Part shown: piece after piece, positions 1 through 38,079 of the stretch
Layout of the letters: each line of letters opens with the position of its first letter
How positions within the stretch are numbered: position 1 is the first letter of the stretch
Source of the DNA: Eleginops maclovinus
Taxonomy: Eukaryota; Chordata; Actinopteri; Perciformes; Eleginopidae
DNA length: 64,000 bases
Assembly (NCBI RefSeq): GCF_036324505.1
Contig: NC_086356.1
Location: 15,361,244-15,425,243 of the forward strand
Direction of reading: 5' to 3'
The notes under the pieces: model-generated
Databases searched by the model: none
What the model saw: the letters and a program-made list of their open reading frames with translations, nothing else
What the model was told of the DNA's origin: nothing
Made by a program: the position numbers and the translations under genes

Positions 1-3647
<3,647 letters not shown>

Positions 3648-4644
3648 ATGTTTGGAGCTGAGTCATTCCTCTCCTCCCTCCCTCCATTACCTCTAGATAA
3701 TTTAGGGCTAATGGACGCGCCGGCTCTCCTCTCACTACCCCAACTCCCCTTCTCAAAACCAACAGACTTCTCTCTTTCCCCGTCCTCCTCCTCCAATCTG
3801 CCCAACACTCCTCTGCCACACAGGGAGGATGGATATTACCTCTATTCGCTGGTCCCCCTCTGTGCTTCCTTCCACACTTCTTCACTAATGCCAAGAGAAG
3901 CTCTGAACCCGGGCTGCAGACCCCTCTGTGACCGGGGGCCACCACCAGGCCAGCCCACAAACACTGACCTGCATCTGTGACTGAGAAGCGTTAACACTGG
4001 GGATCTGAGATTAGGACGCGGTTGATCCCGGGCGCTGCTCTGAAACCGTTTTTAACACATTGTACTCCTACCGGTTAGCTAGGGATAGAGGCTAACTGGG
4101 TGTCAGATCAGCGGCTAACGGGGGGAACCTCCACCCTAAGACCACATCACTTCAATCCTCCCAATTCGCCTCCTGTTAGACTAATGTTCTATATTTGTTT
4201 AGGAAACGTTTAGGGTTTTTTTCTCAGGAGGGTCAATGCACTGTTATGGTATGTCACAATCGATCACAGATAGATTTGCTGCTGTAGTGGAAGTCTTTTT
4301 TCTCTATCCATGAAAAGTTCTCCATTCACATGTTTTTAAGTTAGTTTGTGGTTTGTAGAAGGAGATGGTACTGGTCGAGATAAACTCTTGGATATGTAGT
4401 GAAGACAGGCATAGGTAGCGTAGATCATGAAGGTGTGCCTTGAGTTGCTACGATTTAGGTCAAGCTTTTGAATTACAATTTTGGTGCCATGTTTTGTTTT
4501 CCTGCCTTATAATCATAACTAATTAGTGTAATCCAATATTTATAATCAATTGCAACACTTTTCTTTCTTTTTTTTAAGGAATGTTTAATTTTTGTAATAT
4601 TCACTTATCAACAGTTCAATTCCACTCTATGTTTAATGTAAAGC

Positions 4645-4915
4645 TGTTAGCTTAGCATAAAGACTGGAAACAAAAGGAAAAACTAGCCTGATTGTTTGTA
4701 AACTCCTGTTTTTATACAGATAAAAAGACTTTAATGTTTAAATTCATGATCTTATGAGGAATTAACTCAATAGTTGTCTAATTTGTATGAAAACAAAAAG
4801 AACCAATTCTGGTTTTTCATTTAGGTATTTTCCAGATTATTATGAAGTTGGAATTTTTTAACCTTCAATAAGAGTCAGACATTCTGTTTCCAGGCTGTAT
4901 GCTACGCTAAGCTAA
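4645..4915. repeat. Fold-back/MITE-like element in bcl7a 3' UTR
   Basis: The left end (gttagcttagcata... followed by ctggaaac) recurs as an inverted copy at the right end (gtttccagg...gctaagctaac). The two arms could pair over roughly 30 bases with mismatches. The GCTAGC/TTAGCTTAGCAT arm is a motif often seen in teleost dispersed repeats. No transposase is present. Because the element lies inside the transcribed 3' UTR it could form an RNA hairpin. Confidence 0.5.
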
Positions 4916-5931
4916 CTCTGTTTTCACTGTGGCTTTATATTTCCTGCACAGACATGAAAGTGTTATTTTTCCAAAATGTGGAACTATTCCTTTAAAACAT
5001 TTGTAGACTGGAATTTGAACACTACCCAGAATAATTTTAATATTCTGGACATTCAAACATCTGCAAACCTCCTGAATCAGAGTCGCTGGTCTGTGTCTAC
5101 TTCCAAAGTAGAGACAGACTGGTTTCTGGGACTGGTGTCTGTCTGCTCCACCATCATGACATGTACTGACTCACTTCTCATCTCTGCGTATCGCTACTAT
5201 CTCTGACAGAAGGGTCCGAACTTTAGCTCGAGCGTTGGTTTATGATTCTCCTTCACGGTGCTCTCTAATGACTGAATCCATACACGTGTGGCATCGGGCT
5301 CTCGGTTTTCGTGCAGATTTGTGCAATTTACTTGAACTTTATATTGACAAAAAAGCGGATTCAGACCTGTGACCTCGTAATGAACAACCTCACACATTAA
5401 GTTTCATTAATATTTACTGAATATGGATTGAAATGAATTGAATCACTGCAAACCAATGACTTCATGACATAACAGGGGCTATAAGAAGTACTTCATGATG
5501 CAGAATTACTTGATCAGATTTCAACAAATCAGCATTCACATGGATGGAGAGAAAAGAGAAAAACAATCGTCTCAGTTTAGAGGATGGATTAGCATATACC
5601 TCATTCCCAGTCCAGCAGCGCTGGAACTTAAAATGCTATGTATTGACATTAACAGTTATAATCAGCATTATGTACACTCAGTTAAAAAAATCTCACTTCT
5701 GTTGTAGCTTTCACCTGATTGAGCCGATTGCTTATAGTTTGCTCATAACTGTGTTTTAAAAAAACCAAGAAAAAAAGAGCTGTGAGATAAAGTCTTGTTT
5801 GTTGTTGTTTTTTTTCTTATCGGGACCATTTTGTTTGACTTTAGATCTTGTACAGATTTATGGTTTGGTTTGACTTATTTATTCCATCAGTAGTGCTTGG
5901 TTTTTATCATGTCCAATGGTTTTGTTTTCTT

Positions 5932-5937
5932 AATAAA
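5932..5937 (+). terminator. bcl7a: bcl7a polyadenylation signal
   Basis: A canonical AATAAA is followed within about 25 bases by a GT-rich stretch (cctgtgttcgttt). This is the last strong signal on the plus strand before the convergent clip1 gene. Confidence 0.6.
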
Positions 5938-6250
5938 ATTCACAAAAGTTTCCTGTGTTCGTTTTCAATGTTTGTACTAGTTACAAGTACTAGTTTAAGT
6001 ATTATTAAAGTACTTATTTTGTTTTGAAGTTTGTTTCTGGCCAGGATTATTTCACATGTTCAGGTTATTATACATTTTTTAATAATTGATTGATCTAAAA
6101 GATCTTTGAATGTAACCTTCCAGTACAGCTGTTGCATGTCATCATGATCTTAAAATACATTTGCGTTTAACTTTAAAATATCTTAAAATATCTGAGTGTT
6201 TGCTGCTAGAGTGAAAAAACCAGATGAGCAGGAGCTGGTTTTTAAAGTTT

Positions 6251-9247
6251 TTTATTGGACTGCTCAGGAGTATACAGTACATAGAAAACAGTGACATTTT
6301 ACACCACGTCAACATCTGTAAAATAGTTTCCAAATCATTTCTAGATAGTGCCTGAAATAGTTACATATATAAAACATTACACGAATAATAATAATTAGAC
6401 GCATCACTTATAAAGTACACAATGTTTTAAAGTCTATACAAATGTGGTTTTTCTCGCATTATACAACAGGGCAGAAAAATAAAATGTCGTACACATAAAA
6501 GCTTTATTTTGTCTCATGGCACCGTGTACACATTTATCAGAAGCACGCCTCTGATTAGTATTTACAAAGACTCACTGGTTAGTCACATGTATTAAAATAC
6601 ACTGTTACACGGGAAGATTCAATATGATCCAGATATTGTGCTTAAGAACAAGAGGAGTCGAATACAAGTCGCTACACAGGCTTCATCTGAAGGAATCTTT
6701 TGACATTTTGGGGAAATATGTTCACTTTCTTGGAGGTAGAGTTAGTTGAAATGATTGAAACAACTTTACTATCCGTCTATTAAAGGAGTTATCTCCAGAT
6801 ATAGCGTATTATTGCACTTATTCAATTACCATACCAAGGATGGACAGTTAAAACAGAAAGATTCAAATAAGCTGCTGCAAAACCTACAAATATATCCATT
6901 TTCTTCAAATAAAATATTCCTCTTCCTTCTCAAAACATGGCGCCTACATTACCCACAATGCAACTGGTCTACCAGCTAACAGATTGATGTCACGTGTTAA
7001 AGACTGTCTTCTTCCAGCTCCTGATCATGATTCATATGAGGACTGGCGAGGAACATTTTAATTTATGGTTTTTAATTAATTCAGTTATTTTGCCGCGACT
7101 GTAATCAGCGAGGCAATATATTTATTCTCAAAATGTACTGAGAATGCACTTTAGATGTCTGGAATCACCGTTTTGTGGGAAACCGGGTTTTCTAAAAGCT
7201 TTCTAGGTGTTTTTACTCCCCAACACCTCGATACAGACTTTCAGGTGTAACATGGTTGCAGTTCCCCTTTAAATACACCACAAGAATACATATGTGATGA
7301 CCTTGAGCACCTCCAATTTGACTATCTTGATTCTTTAAAGTCTCACAAACATTTACACACTTTGTGCTAAACTTAGCTAAGCTAACCTGGCTTAACTTGT
7401 AGTGTCGATCATCCCATCTAACTCTCCACCAGAAAGCAAATAAGTGTATAACCTAAAAAAGTCAAACTTTAGTTTAAAGAGGGCAGTATGACATGGGACG
7501 GAATAATCTGTACCGAGCTTTAAAAACAGATTCACTTTTGTCTAGAATCAAAGTTAAAGCGCTGTTTGTTTCGGCTGAATCTTTAAAGTGGACAGTGCAG
7601 AATAACTAAGTTAGTAAGGAGAGGCTTCTATCGTTTTATCTGGTTAGTTTTCATTCTGTTACATGAGGTGTATGCATGACAGAAGCCTGTACTCTAGTAG
7701 TCCTAGATCAGACTTTACACTTGAATCAGTGCTAGCTTATGTCCCTGTAGGAATGTCACTGGTTAGCAAAAGATTAGACAATAAATAACAAAATGCAACG
7801 CCATCATCAACTAAAACCAAACCTCCGGAGCTCTCAGTGGCATTAATCGAGAGTATTAACCTGAATGATGATGTATGGAAATGAGACAACACAAACAGAG
7901 ACACAACTATCTAACTAAGTGGTTCATTTTGTGTCTGCTCTGCACATGGTGATGAAACTCAAAATCTACACCAATATAAACCGGAAGTCCTTAAAGTGCT
8001 TCGAATTTATTTTTGATTTAAAACACTAAATTCCCGGTGCTCTAAAACTATTCATAGTGAGATTGTTTTGTCCAAACAGAAATCTGTGACTTTATACAAA
8101 ATGTAAACAAGTAAACTGACCTTCATGTGTCAAATCTGTCCCTTACAGTAAAGGTTATTAAATAGTTGGTTGTCTTGTCTTTGTTTGCATGTCCTTGTGC
8201 TCTCTTCTGAGGAGGACTCATTCAGTTCAAAGCTCTGGAATAAAGCCGGAAACCTTGGAAGCTACAATTTCCAACGTTAAGACTGAAATTTGCTCAAAAG
8301 TATTAGAGGTTTTTCATAGATTAATATTTCGGTTGATAATGACAGAGTTATAGGGCCACTAAAAATAAAATAAAAACATATAAAAGAAAGAAAAAGCCAT
8401 AATGGGTTATATTATAGTTATAAAATGTTAACAATAACACAGGTTTCTATTCAGAATATTTGAGTATAAAGCTTTAATATTTTGTCATAAAATATTTGGA
8501 AATAAGTCATAATATTTGGATTATATTTTAAGGATAACATTTAAAAAAAACAATTATAATGTGATTAGATTTCCTAAAGTTTAAATTAAAATAATATTAT
8601 GACTTATTGTAAAATTCGGCCTTTTCTAAGAACATTATGCCTCATTTCTTTTGAATATTAGATTATATTTTTCCTGGACTTTACAATTCGTCATAGGTTG
8701 ATATGCTGGAAGAAGCACTTTGCTAAATATGAGTAACTCTTATAAATTAGTAAACAGTTTGACATGGCAGTATCTCTCTGACTTTCAGACTTAAGGAATG
8801 TGGTAGAAAGGACAGTAATGTAGAGGTGCTTCTTTTTCCCTTCATTTAAACTGTGCTTAATCAAGTTGCATCATTTCTGCTCAATATCAAATAAAGATTA
8901 AAAAACAACACTTTTTTGAAACAAACTTAAATGCAAAACAGCACGATATAAACGTTGAGTGCAGAGGACGGACTCCTTTTTGTTATAAACATCAATATTG
9001 CATCTAGGCAGCATATTTGGACGAGCGTTGTGCATTACAGTTTATCTTCAGAGAAAAGAGCAGCGGAGTAGAGATTTAGATCAGGACAGTGGCTACCAGT
9101 GATATGCATAAATACAGTATAAAAATACAATATGGAAATCTGACAGGAATTTAGCTGGAGGGGATTGTGGGAGATGTAGCAGGGGAGGAAAAGGTGAGTT
9201 TAGGAGGAAAAGGAAGGAATTTGAATGCAGGTAAATATCTTTCGGAG
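6251..9247 (-). other. clip1: clip1 3' UTR (inferred)
   Basis: About 3 kb lies between the clip1 stop codon and the convergent bcl7a end. It is AT-rich with no coding exon that I can see. Minus-strand AATAAA signals (TTTATT on the plus strand) lie at 6251-6256 and 6503-6508, so the transcript may end near 6240. That would leave only about 300 bases between the two converging 3' ends. Other poly(A) sites inside this stretch are possible. Confidence 0.5.
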
Positions 9248-32767
<23,520 letters not shown>

Positions 32768-32768
32768 C

Positions 32769-35106
32769 CTGTGGGGTGTGTGGCCTCGTCAAGGTGGAGG
32801 CCTTCCCCACCACCCCATAAAGTCCCAATGTGATAGAAGAGAACTAAGGGGAAAAATCCATAAATCAAATCAGAAACAGAGACCATTTCATGTTTTACAA
32901 GTCCTTTATTGGAGCTGACCATCTGCAGGGACATGAAACTCATTACAGTGGATATTGATTCAGCTAAATGTAGTCACATAGACCTTATTCAGGGCTGGTA
33001 TTGTAAGCAGAAACTCAAATACATAAACCCTATAAGCAAACATTAACATTCAAATGACCGCCGTTTATATTTATCTTCTCTAACTATGCTTATTGTACAT
33101 CCTGCACCTAATAACTAAGGCAAATTCTTTGTATTGGCCACTTGGAAATAAAGCCGTACCAGTAAATTCAAGGCCCTTTTACTTCAAATTAAAAACTAAA
33201 AGATGAACAATGAATCACCTATCAAAATAACTGTGTTTCCTGTAGACCTACTCAATTAATAAGATTTTTTGGGGATTCCACACACACCACAAATAACTAA
33301 AACACTATTAATATTCAGTTAGTAACAAAAGAGGACGTCACAAGTGTAAAGCTAAAAAGACTAAAACTAAAAACCAGCAGAGAGAGCTGTTACACGACTC
33401 AGCAAGGCCTGTGAACATTAAACTGTAATAATTACACTCTCTAGACACACTGTAGACTTCCCACCGTATGTCACAACCCACTGTTTATATGCAGGCTATT
33501 TATTATCAGCCATGTCAAACATGAAATGCAAACCTGACCACGTCATGAGTTGTTTCCCTCAGTGACGTCTCTACTCTAAATGCCACAAGATAAAGGCCTT
33601 TGCATATATGACATCTATCAAATAAAGTGAAGCAGACTTTCCTCCTCACTGCAGTAAAACATTCCTCTCTCTGTGGACATCTTGTACCGTAGGTGTTGGG
33701 CTGCTGCCTGACCACGCTGCCATTTTATTCAGAAATCCGATGATTCACTCTGGGACCAACACGGTCAAGGCAGATATTATGTTTCACACAGATAAGGCTG
33801 TTCAACTGTGGGGAATTTGTCTTCATGCTTCAATCGCACACAGTACACCATTCAAGCAACAAGACTTCCCATTTATAAACCCTTAGAAATACTGGTCAAA
33901 AACACCATTATGGATATGCAACATCTTGCAAAACAGCAACAATCAGGATGAAGAGAACCCTTTCTCCTGCATGGCCAAAACACAAAACACCTTTGACAAC
34001 TTCAAGACCTCTGAACCAGTCACACAGAGTAGCTGACTTCACCTTTTGTTCCCATTGTAGACTCAGACCTCTACAAAAAATGTATTCTTTATATTTATTT
34101 AGGGATGATTATCAAAGTGTATTAGTATGGGTGTGTATACAACCATGTAATTGTTTTAGTGGGACTTTAGTCTGCCTTAAACACTTAAACAATGACCAGT
34201 CCAACTTTCTATAAATCTATTCGATTTTGCTGTTAAAACTATTACTTAAGCAAAGGTTTTAATGCAGGACCTTTAATTGCGGTTGAGTATTTTCACAGTG
34301 TGGTATTAGTCATTTAACCAACTAAAAATGACTCGTGTAAATGATCTGAATTCTTCCACCACTGACAGTGTTGCAGGTGCTGAAATCTAATGTGTAAGGC
34401 TGGCAGCATGTTTTATTGTCACTGATTCTATTTGACCTCCTGCATATTCTCGGTACTTAACAGTAAAAGTTAAAAGCTAATCCCATGCATTGAGCAGGTA
34501 ACACAAGCCTTGTCTGCTGTAACATTACCTCACTGCTCCCTCCGCCCAGCCGGTGCAGCCAGACCATAACAACAAGCACACCTACAGCTGTCAAATCTCA
34601 TCCTGTGGTACCCCTGTGTCTGGGAGCATCCCAACTCTACCACTCCTTTGTCTCTATCCTAACAGAATCAGATATCAAATAAGCATGTACAAATCACTGC
34701 TGATGCATTGTGACACGGTAAACAGATAATGAGACTGGCCCTTATTGTTTATGACTGGGATGGGCTCTATCTACTTGCTGCATCTCTTGAGCCAGTAACT
34801 TAGGTAGGTGTGGACTCTTTTCTAAACATCCTACGCATTTAATTTCCAGATGACAGGTTACTTTAACCACACATAATACAAGAGATAGTCTCAGTGCGTA
34901 AAGGTATTAGGCATTAATGTTATTTTGTGTCCCACGTTGAAGCGTTGGTCCCTGTTGGAATGCGCTCCAACTGCCAACGCTAGCTAGCTACAGATTAGCA
35001 TAAACAAATTAACTGTGGTTATCGTAAATACTAACGCCTTAACAGAAAGAATATTAAAGCTAAATAACAGCAGACAGGTGTGTAAAAAGTTGCCGCGAAA
35101 GCTTAC
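32769..35106. other. clip1: clip1 first intron (5' UTR intron)
   Basis: This runs between the acceptor just upstream of the start codon (minus strand CCCACAG|gATG) and the donor of a non-coding first exon. It contains no coding exon or clear repeat that I could identify. Confidence 0.5.
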
Positions 35107-35240
35107 TTGTTCTCTGCCGGTGAATTGAGCTTCAGTAAAATATGTCGTGGGAAGGTGCAGCGTATCTTTACACCGTTACATGTTTTTCCAGCGGCTCTGC
35201 CCAGCCCCAGCCTGACGTCACCTTGGGAACCAATGCTGCC
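35107..35240 (-). promoter_or_regulatory. clip1: clip1 non-coding first exon and promoter
   Basis: A consensus donor (minus strand CAA|GTAAGC) ends a non-coding exon at 35107. Upstream on the minus strand lie a perfect CRE palindrome TGACGTCA at 35213-35220 and an inverted CCAAT box at about 35229-35233. This would suit CREB/ATF and NF-Y control (inference). The start of transcription is not determined. Confidence 0.55.
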
Positions 35241-36392
35241 TTCATGGAGCCAACCGTAAACTCGACTATTTAAGAACCGAATTTTAAAACACGATTTTAT
35301 TACTGAGAAAAACACACAATCAGGAAAGGAGAATGACACAAGCTGTGCATTTGATTTATATTGGTTATTATCAATTAGATTTATTTAAAGAAAACTAAAT
35401 GTGACAGGAAACAAAGGCAAGGAATTTGCTAAATATGTGCACAGAGAATGACAAAAGACAACTAAAGCCACCATAAAGTGTCATCCTAAATGTATTCCAT
35501 TAGCTGAACAGTACAATGTTGACCCACAACATGTAAATAACAAAAAGGGGCATAACATCGTGTACTTAAATTACTTTAAAATATTTATTTAGTTACGCCC
35601 TATAACTTTGAGCACATTTAATCAAGTAGCCTACTATACTTAAACACAAGTTTAAGGTAATTGTACATTACTTGAGTATTTCCATTTTCTTCATTACTGA
35701 ACTAGATTAATAATACAAAACATGAATGATAAAACTTGTATAAATTATTTTGTATAAATAGTATACTATTGATCCATTGGAGACATTTACAAGCTACCAA
35801 GTTGTATATGTTTGTGGTAAAAAGCAGCCCATCTGATATACATAGTGATGAATAATGTAATAAAAGTAAACAATATAACACACATCTTTCTGAAAAGGTC
35901 CATTCTGTAGAAGTATTACTTTTACGTGTTGTCCTTTTATTGTAACAGTATATTCCTACAACGTGGTATCACCACTTTTACTTCAATCCAAATTTCCCTA
36001 TGGCTGTTTAACTGATTTGTATTTCAAATATTATTTGTTTGTCATAAAGTGCCTTGAACTAGCTTAGCAATAAAAAAGCCCATAAACACATATCCATATT
36101 TACAAGAATAAGCAGGGCATAATTGACTAGATCACATTGCATCAAATGTTTTTTTGTTTGTTAATCGCTCATGATCAATTTGATTAAACATAATCTTGAA
36201 GATTTTTGGTAATCCTATACAAGCAGCATTAAGACACTAATTATATTATTTGGTTGGGCAATTGTGTTTTTCAAAGCCACAGCAAAACCTCATCCCTACT
36301 TGTAATTATGTCAGTAGGCAGGAATCTAACAAGCATTTTGCATTCATGAGAGAACCCCTGCAAAGTGAAAAGGGAAAACAAACGCACCAGCT
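35241..36392. other. Intergenic, clip1 to hcar
   Basis: AT-rich sequence with no gene seen. The part around 35560-35700 (acttgagtatttccattttctt) resembles a degraded copy of a dispersed teleost repeat also seen elsewhere in this window. Confidence 0.4.
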
Positions 36393-37389
36393 TTAAATCT
36401 TTCTTTTATCAACAGTGGAAACGTTGCCCTGAGTTGAATCCATCTGATCTTGGTCTTCCTCTGTCCTTCCAAGCAGTTTATTCAGGAGCTTTTTGAAGGT
36501 GCCGCTGAAGGCAGGGCTCGAGAAATAATACACCACAGGGTTGAGGACGCTGTTGAAGTATGTGAAACACACCGAAGTGTAAAATGCCAGGTTGGCCTCT
36601 TGGAAGTATTTGCATTCATCGTACCATGCCTTGAGGATCCAGACAGCAATGCGTGATATGGTGCTGGGAAAGAAGCAGATAATAAAAATCAACGCCACAG
36701 CCAAGACAAACTGAACGGCTCGTTTGATTTTCCCCTTCTTGTCCATAGTCCTGACTCTCAACTGCCATGTAATTCTGAAGGAGCAGAAAGCGACGATTAA
36801 GGTGGGCAGGAAGAACTGGGTGACGTAGAAAGTGTTGTGCCAGGTGGAGAGGGGACTGAAGCCCATGCAGATGTTGAAACTCTCACACTGGGTTTGGTTT
36901 CTGTTGTAGAAGAAGTGCTCATTCGCAAGTAGATACCCTGTGGCAAGAAAAATCAGAGCCCAGAGGCCAAGGGAGACCCAGAGAGCGTAGCCGAGACCCA
37001 TCCGGTTGATACAGCTCCTTGGGTGGACAATCTTGAAGTAACGGTCAACAGCTACAGCCGTGAGGAAGAAAATCCCTGCCGCACGGTTGGCTGCCAGCAG
37101 AAAGAGCAGGATGCGACACATGGCATCGCCGTGCACCCAGTTCTTTCCACGCCTGTAGTAGTCAGGCCCTGAAAGGCAGGCAGAACAGCACGATGGAGTC
37201 GGCAACAGCCAGGTGAGTCAGGTACACAGAGTTGGGCTTCCATTCGTCCATGTGAAAGATGAACATCCACAGGGCGACAACGTTCCCCATCAGCCCAAAC
37301 ATGAACTCCATGATCAGTATTGGAGGCAAAACCTGGTCCAGGATGGGCGACTCGAAGGCGCAGCACTCGGCTGGAGGAGTGTGATTCAT
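36393..37389 (-). CDS. hcar1: Hydroxycarboxylic acid receptor-like GPCR with one frameshift
   Basis: This is a single-exon class A GPCR of about 331 residues if read across a one-base shift. Frame 1 (37389 to TGA at 37162-37164) gives NHTPPAECCAF, TM1 and TM2 up to CLPFRA. The second frame continues with DYYRRG, TM3 with LLAANRAAG and a DRY motif, TM4-TM6, and NPVVYYFSSP in TM7. HCAR hallmarks are present: paired N-terminal Cys, and the TM3 Arg (ANR) that binds the carboxylate in HCAR2. HCARs are Gi-coupled sensors of lactate, ketone bodies or nicotinate. The locus beside denr matches the human HCAR cluster. An extra base at 37164 separates the frames. It may be a recent pseudogene or a sequencing error; the subtype symbol is a best guess. 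Confidence 0.85.
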
Positions 37390-37835
37390 CTTTAAGAGTG
37401 AAGCGCAAAACTGACCAGCTGCTATAAACTGCTCTATAGAGTGTCAACACAGATATGCTGTACCAGGTGACTTCTATGGAAGGGAATTATGTTTGTGCAC
37501 AAAGAATTATGGGACCAGCATGCTAATTCAGAAGTGGAGCAAACAACTGTGCACTATGTGTTATCTCCGAGGGAAGTGGTATTGACCCAGAGGAGCGTGG
37601 AAACAACCGTAAATGTTATCTGTCTGGGGAGGGTGGTTTCATTATAAAACTATTATGCATGGGAGAAGGCTTTCTCTTGGGGATGAAGTAGGATGTGTGA
37701 AAAACAAGTAACCTGGGGGCATTTAGGTGACTCGGATAAAAGAAGGTGAACCGTACAATCCTTTTTTAATGTTTTAAAAAATAGAAACATACCCATTGAA
37801 AATAAAGAAGAGTGTACAGGCGAAGGAGACTGAAA
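37390..37835. other. Intergenic, hcar upstream
   Basis: A short spacer between the GPCR start and the denr 3' end. I see no gene and no clear element in it. Confidence 0.4.
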
Positions 37836-38079
37836 TTTATTAGCCTACAGTTTTGCTTAAATGAAGAACATTTGGGAGGGATTCACGTCTTACCACACCT
37901 TTGGCAAACGAGAGAAAGCAGCTATTATTAACTAAAAAAATGCCAAGTGAGTGGCCAAGTCTGCAGCTCTTATGAACAGTAAATAAAATAGGTATAAAAT
38001 GACTTAATGTGTACATTTGGCCAGGTTGTTGTTGTTGTTACAGGTCACATCCGTTTCAGTAAAAGTGCATATTTGGTCT
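37836..38079 (-). other. denr: denr 3' UTR with poly(A) signal
   Basis: A minus-strand AATAAA (TTTATT at 37836-37841) lies about 240 bases past the denr stop and before the hcar start. It is the first candidate on this strand, and the exact cleavage site is unknown. Confidence 0.45.

Larger units (their letters stand above)
3648..5955 (+). other. bcl7a: bcl7a 3' UTR
   Basis: This is about 2.3 kb of non-coding sequence after the bcl7a stop, ending near an AATAAA at 5932-5937. An ATG directly abuts the stop codon and opens a 110-codon frame (3648-3980). Its Pro/Leu/Ser-rich product resembles nothing I know, so I treat it as chance. The UTR also holds an inverted-repeat insertion at 4645-4915, listed separately. 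The 3' limit is inferred from the poly(A) signal. Confidence 0.7.

Noticed and set aside
3648..3980. 110-codon frame starting right after the bcl7a stop
   Set aside because: Pro/Leu/Ser-rich with no recognisable domain, lying in a 3' UTR. It is probably chance.
37165..37185. Intron explanation for the hcar frame change (cctgcctttcag looks like an acceptor)
   Set aside because: The same bases encode the conserved end of TM2, and the protein joins perfectly if one base is removed. Family members are intronless in the coding part.
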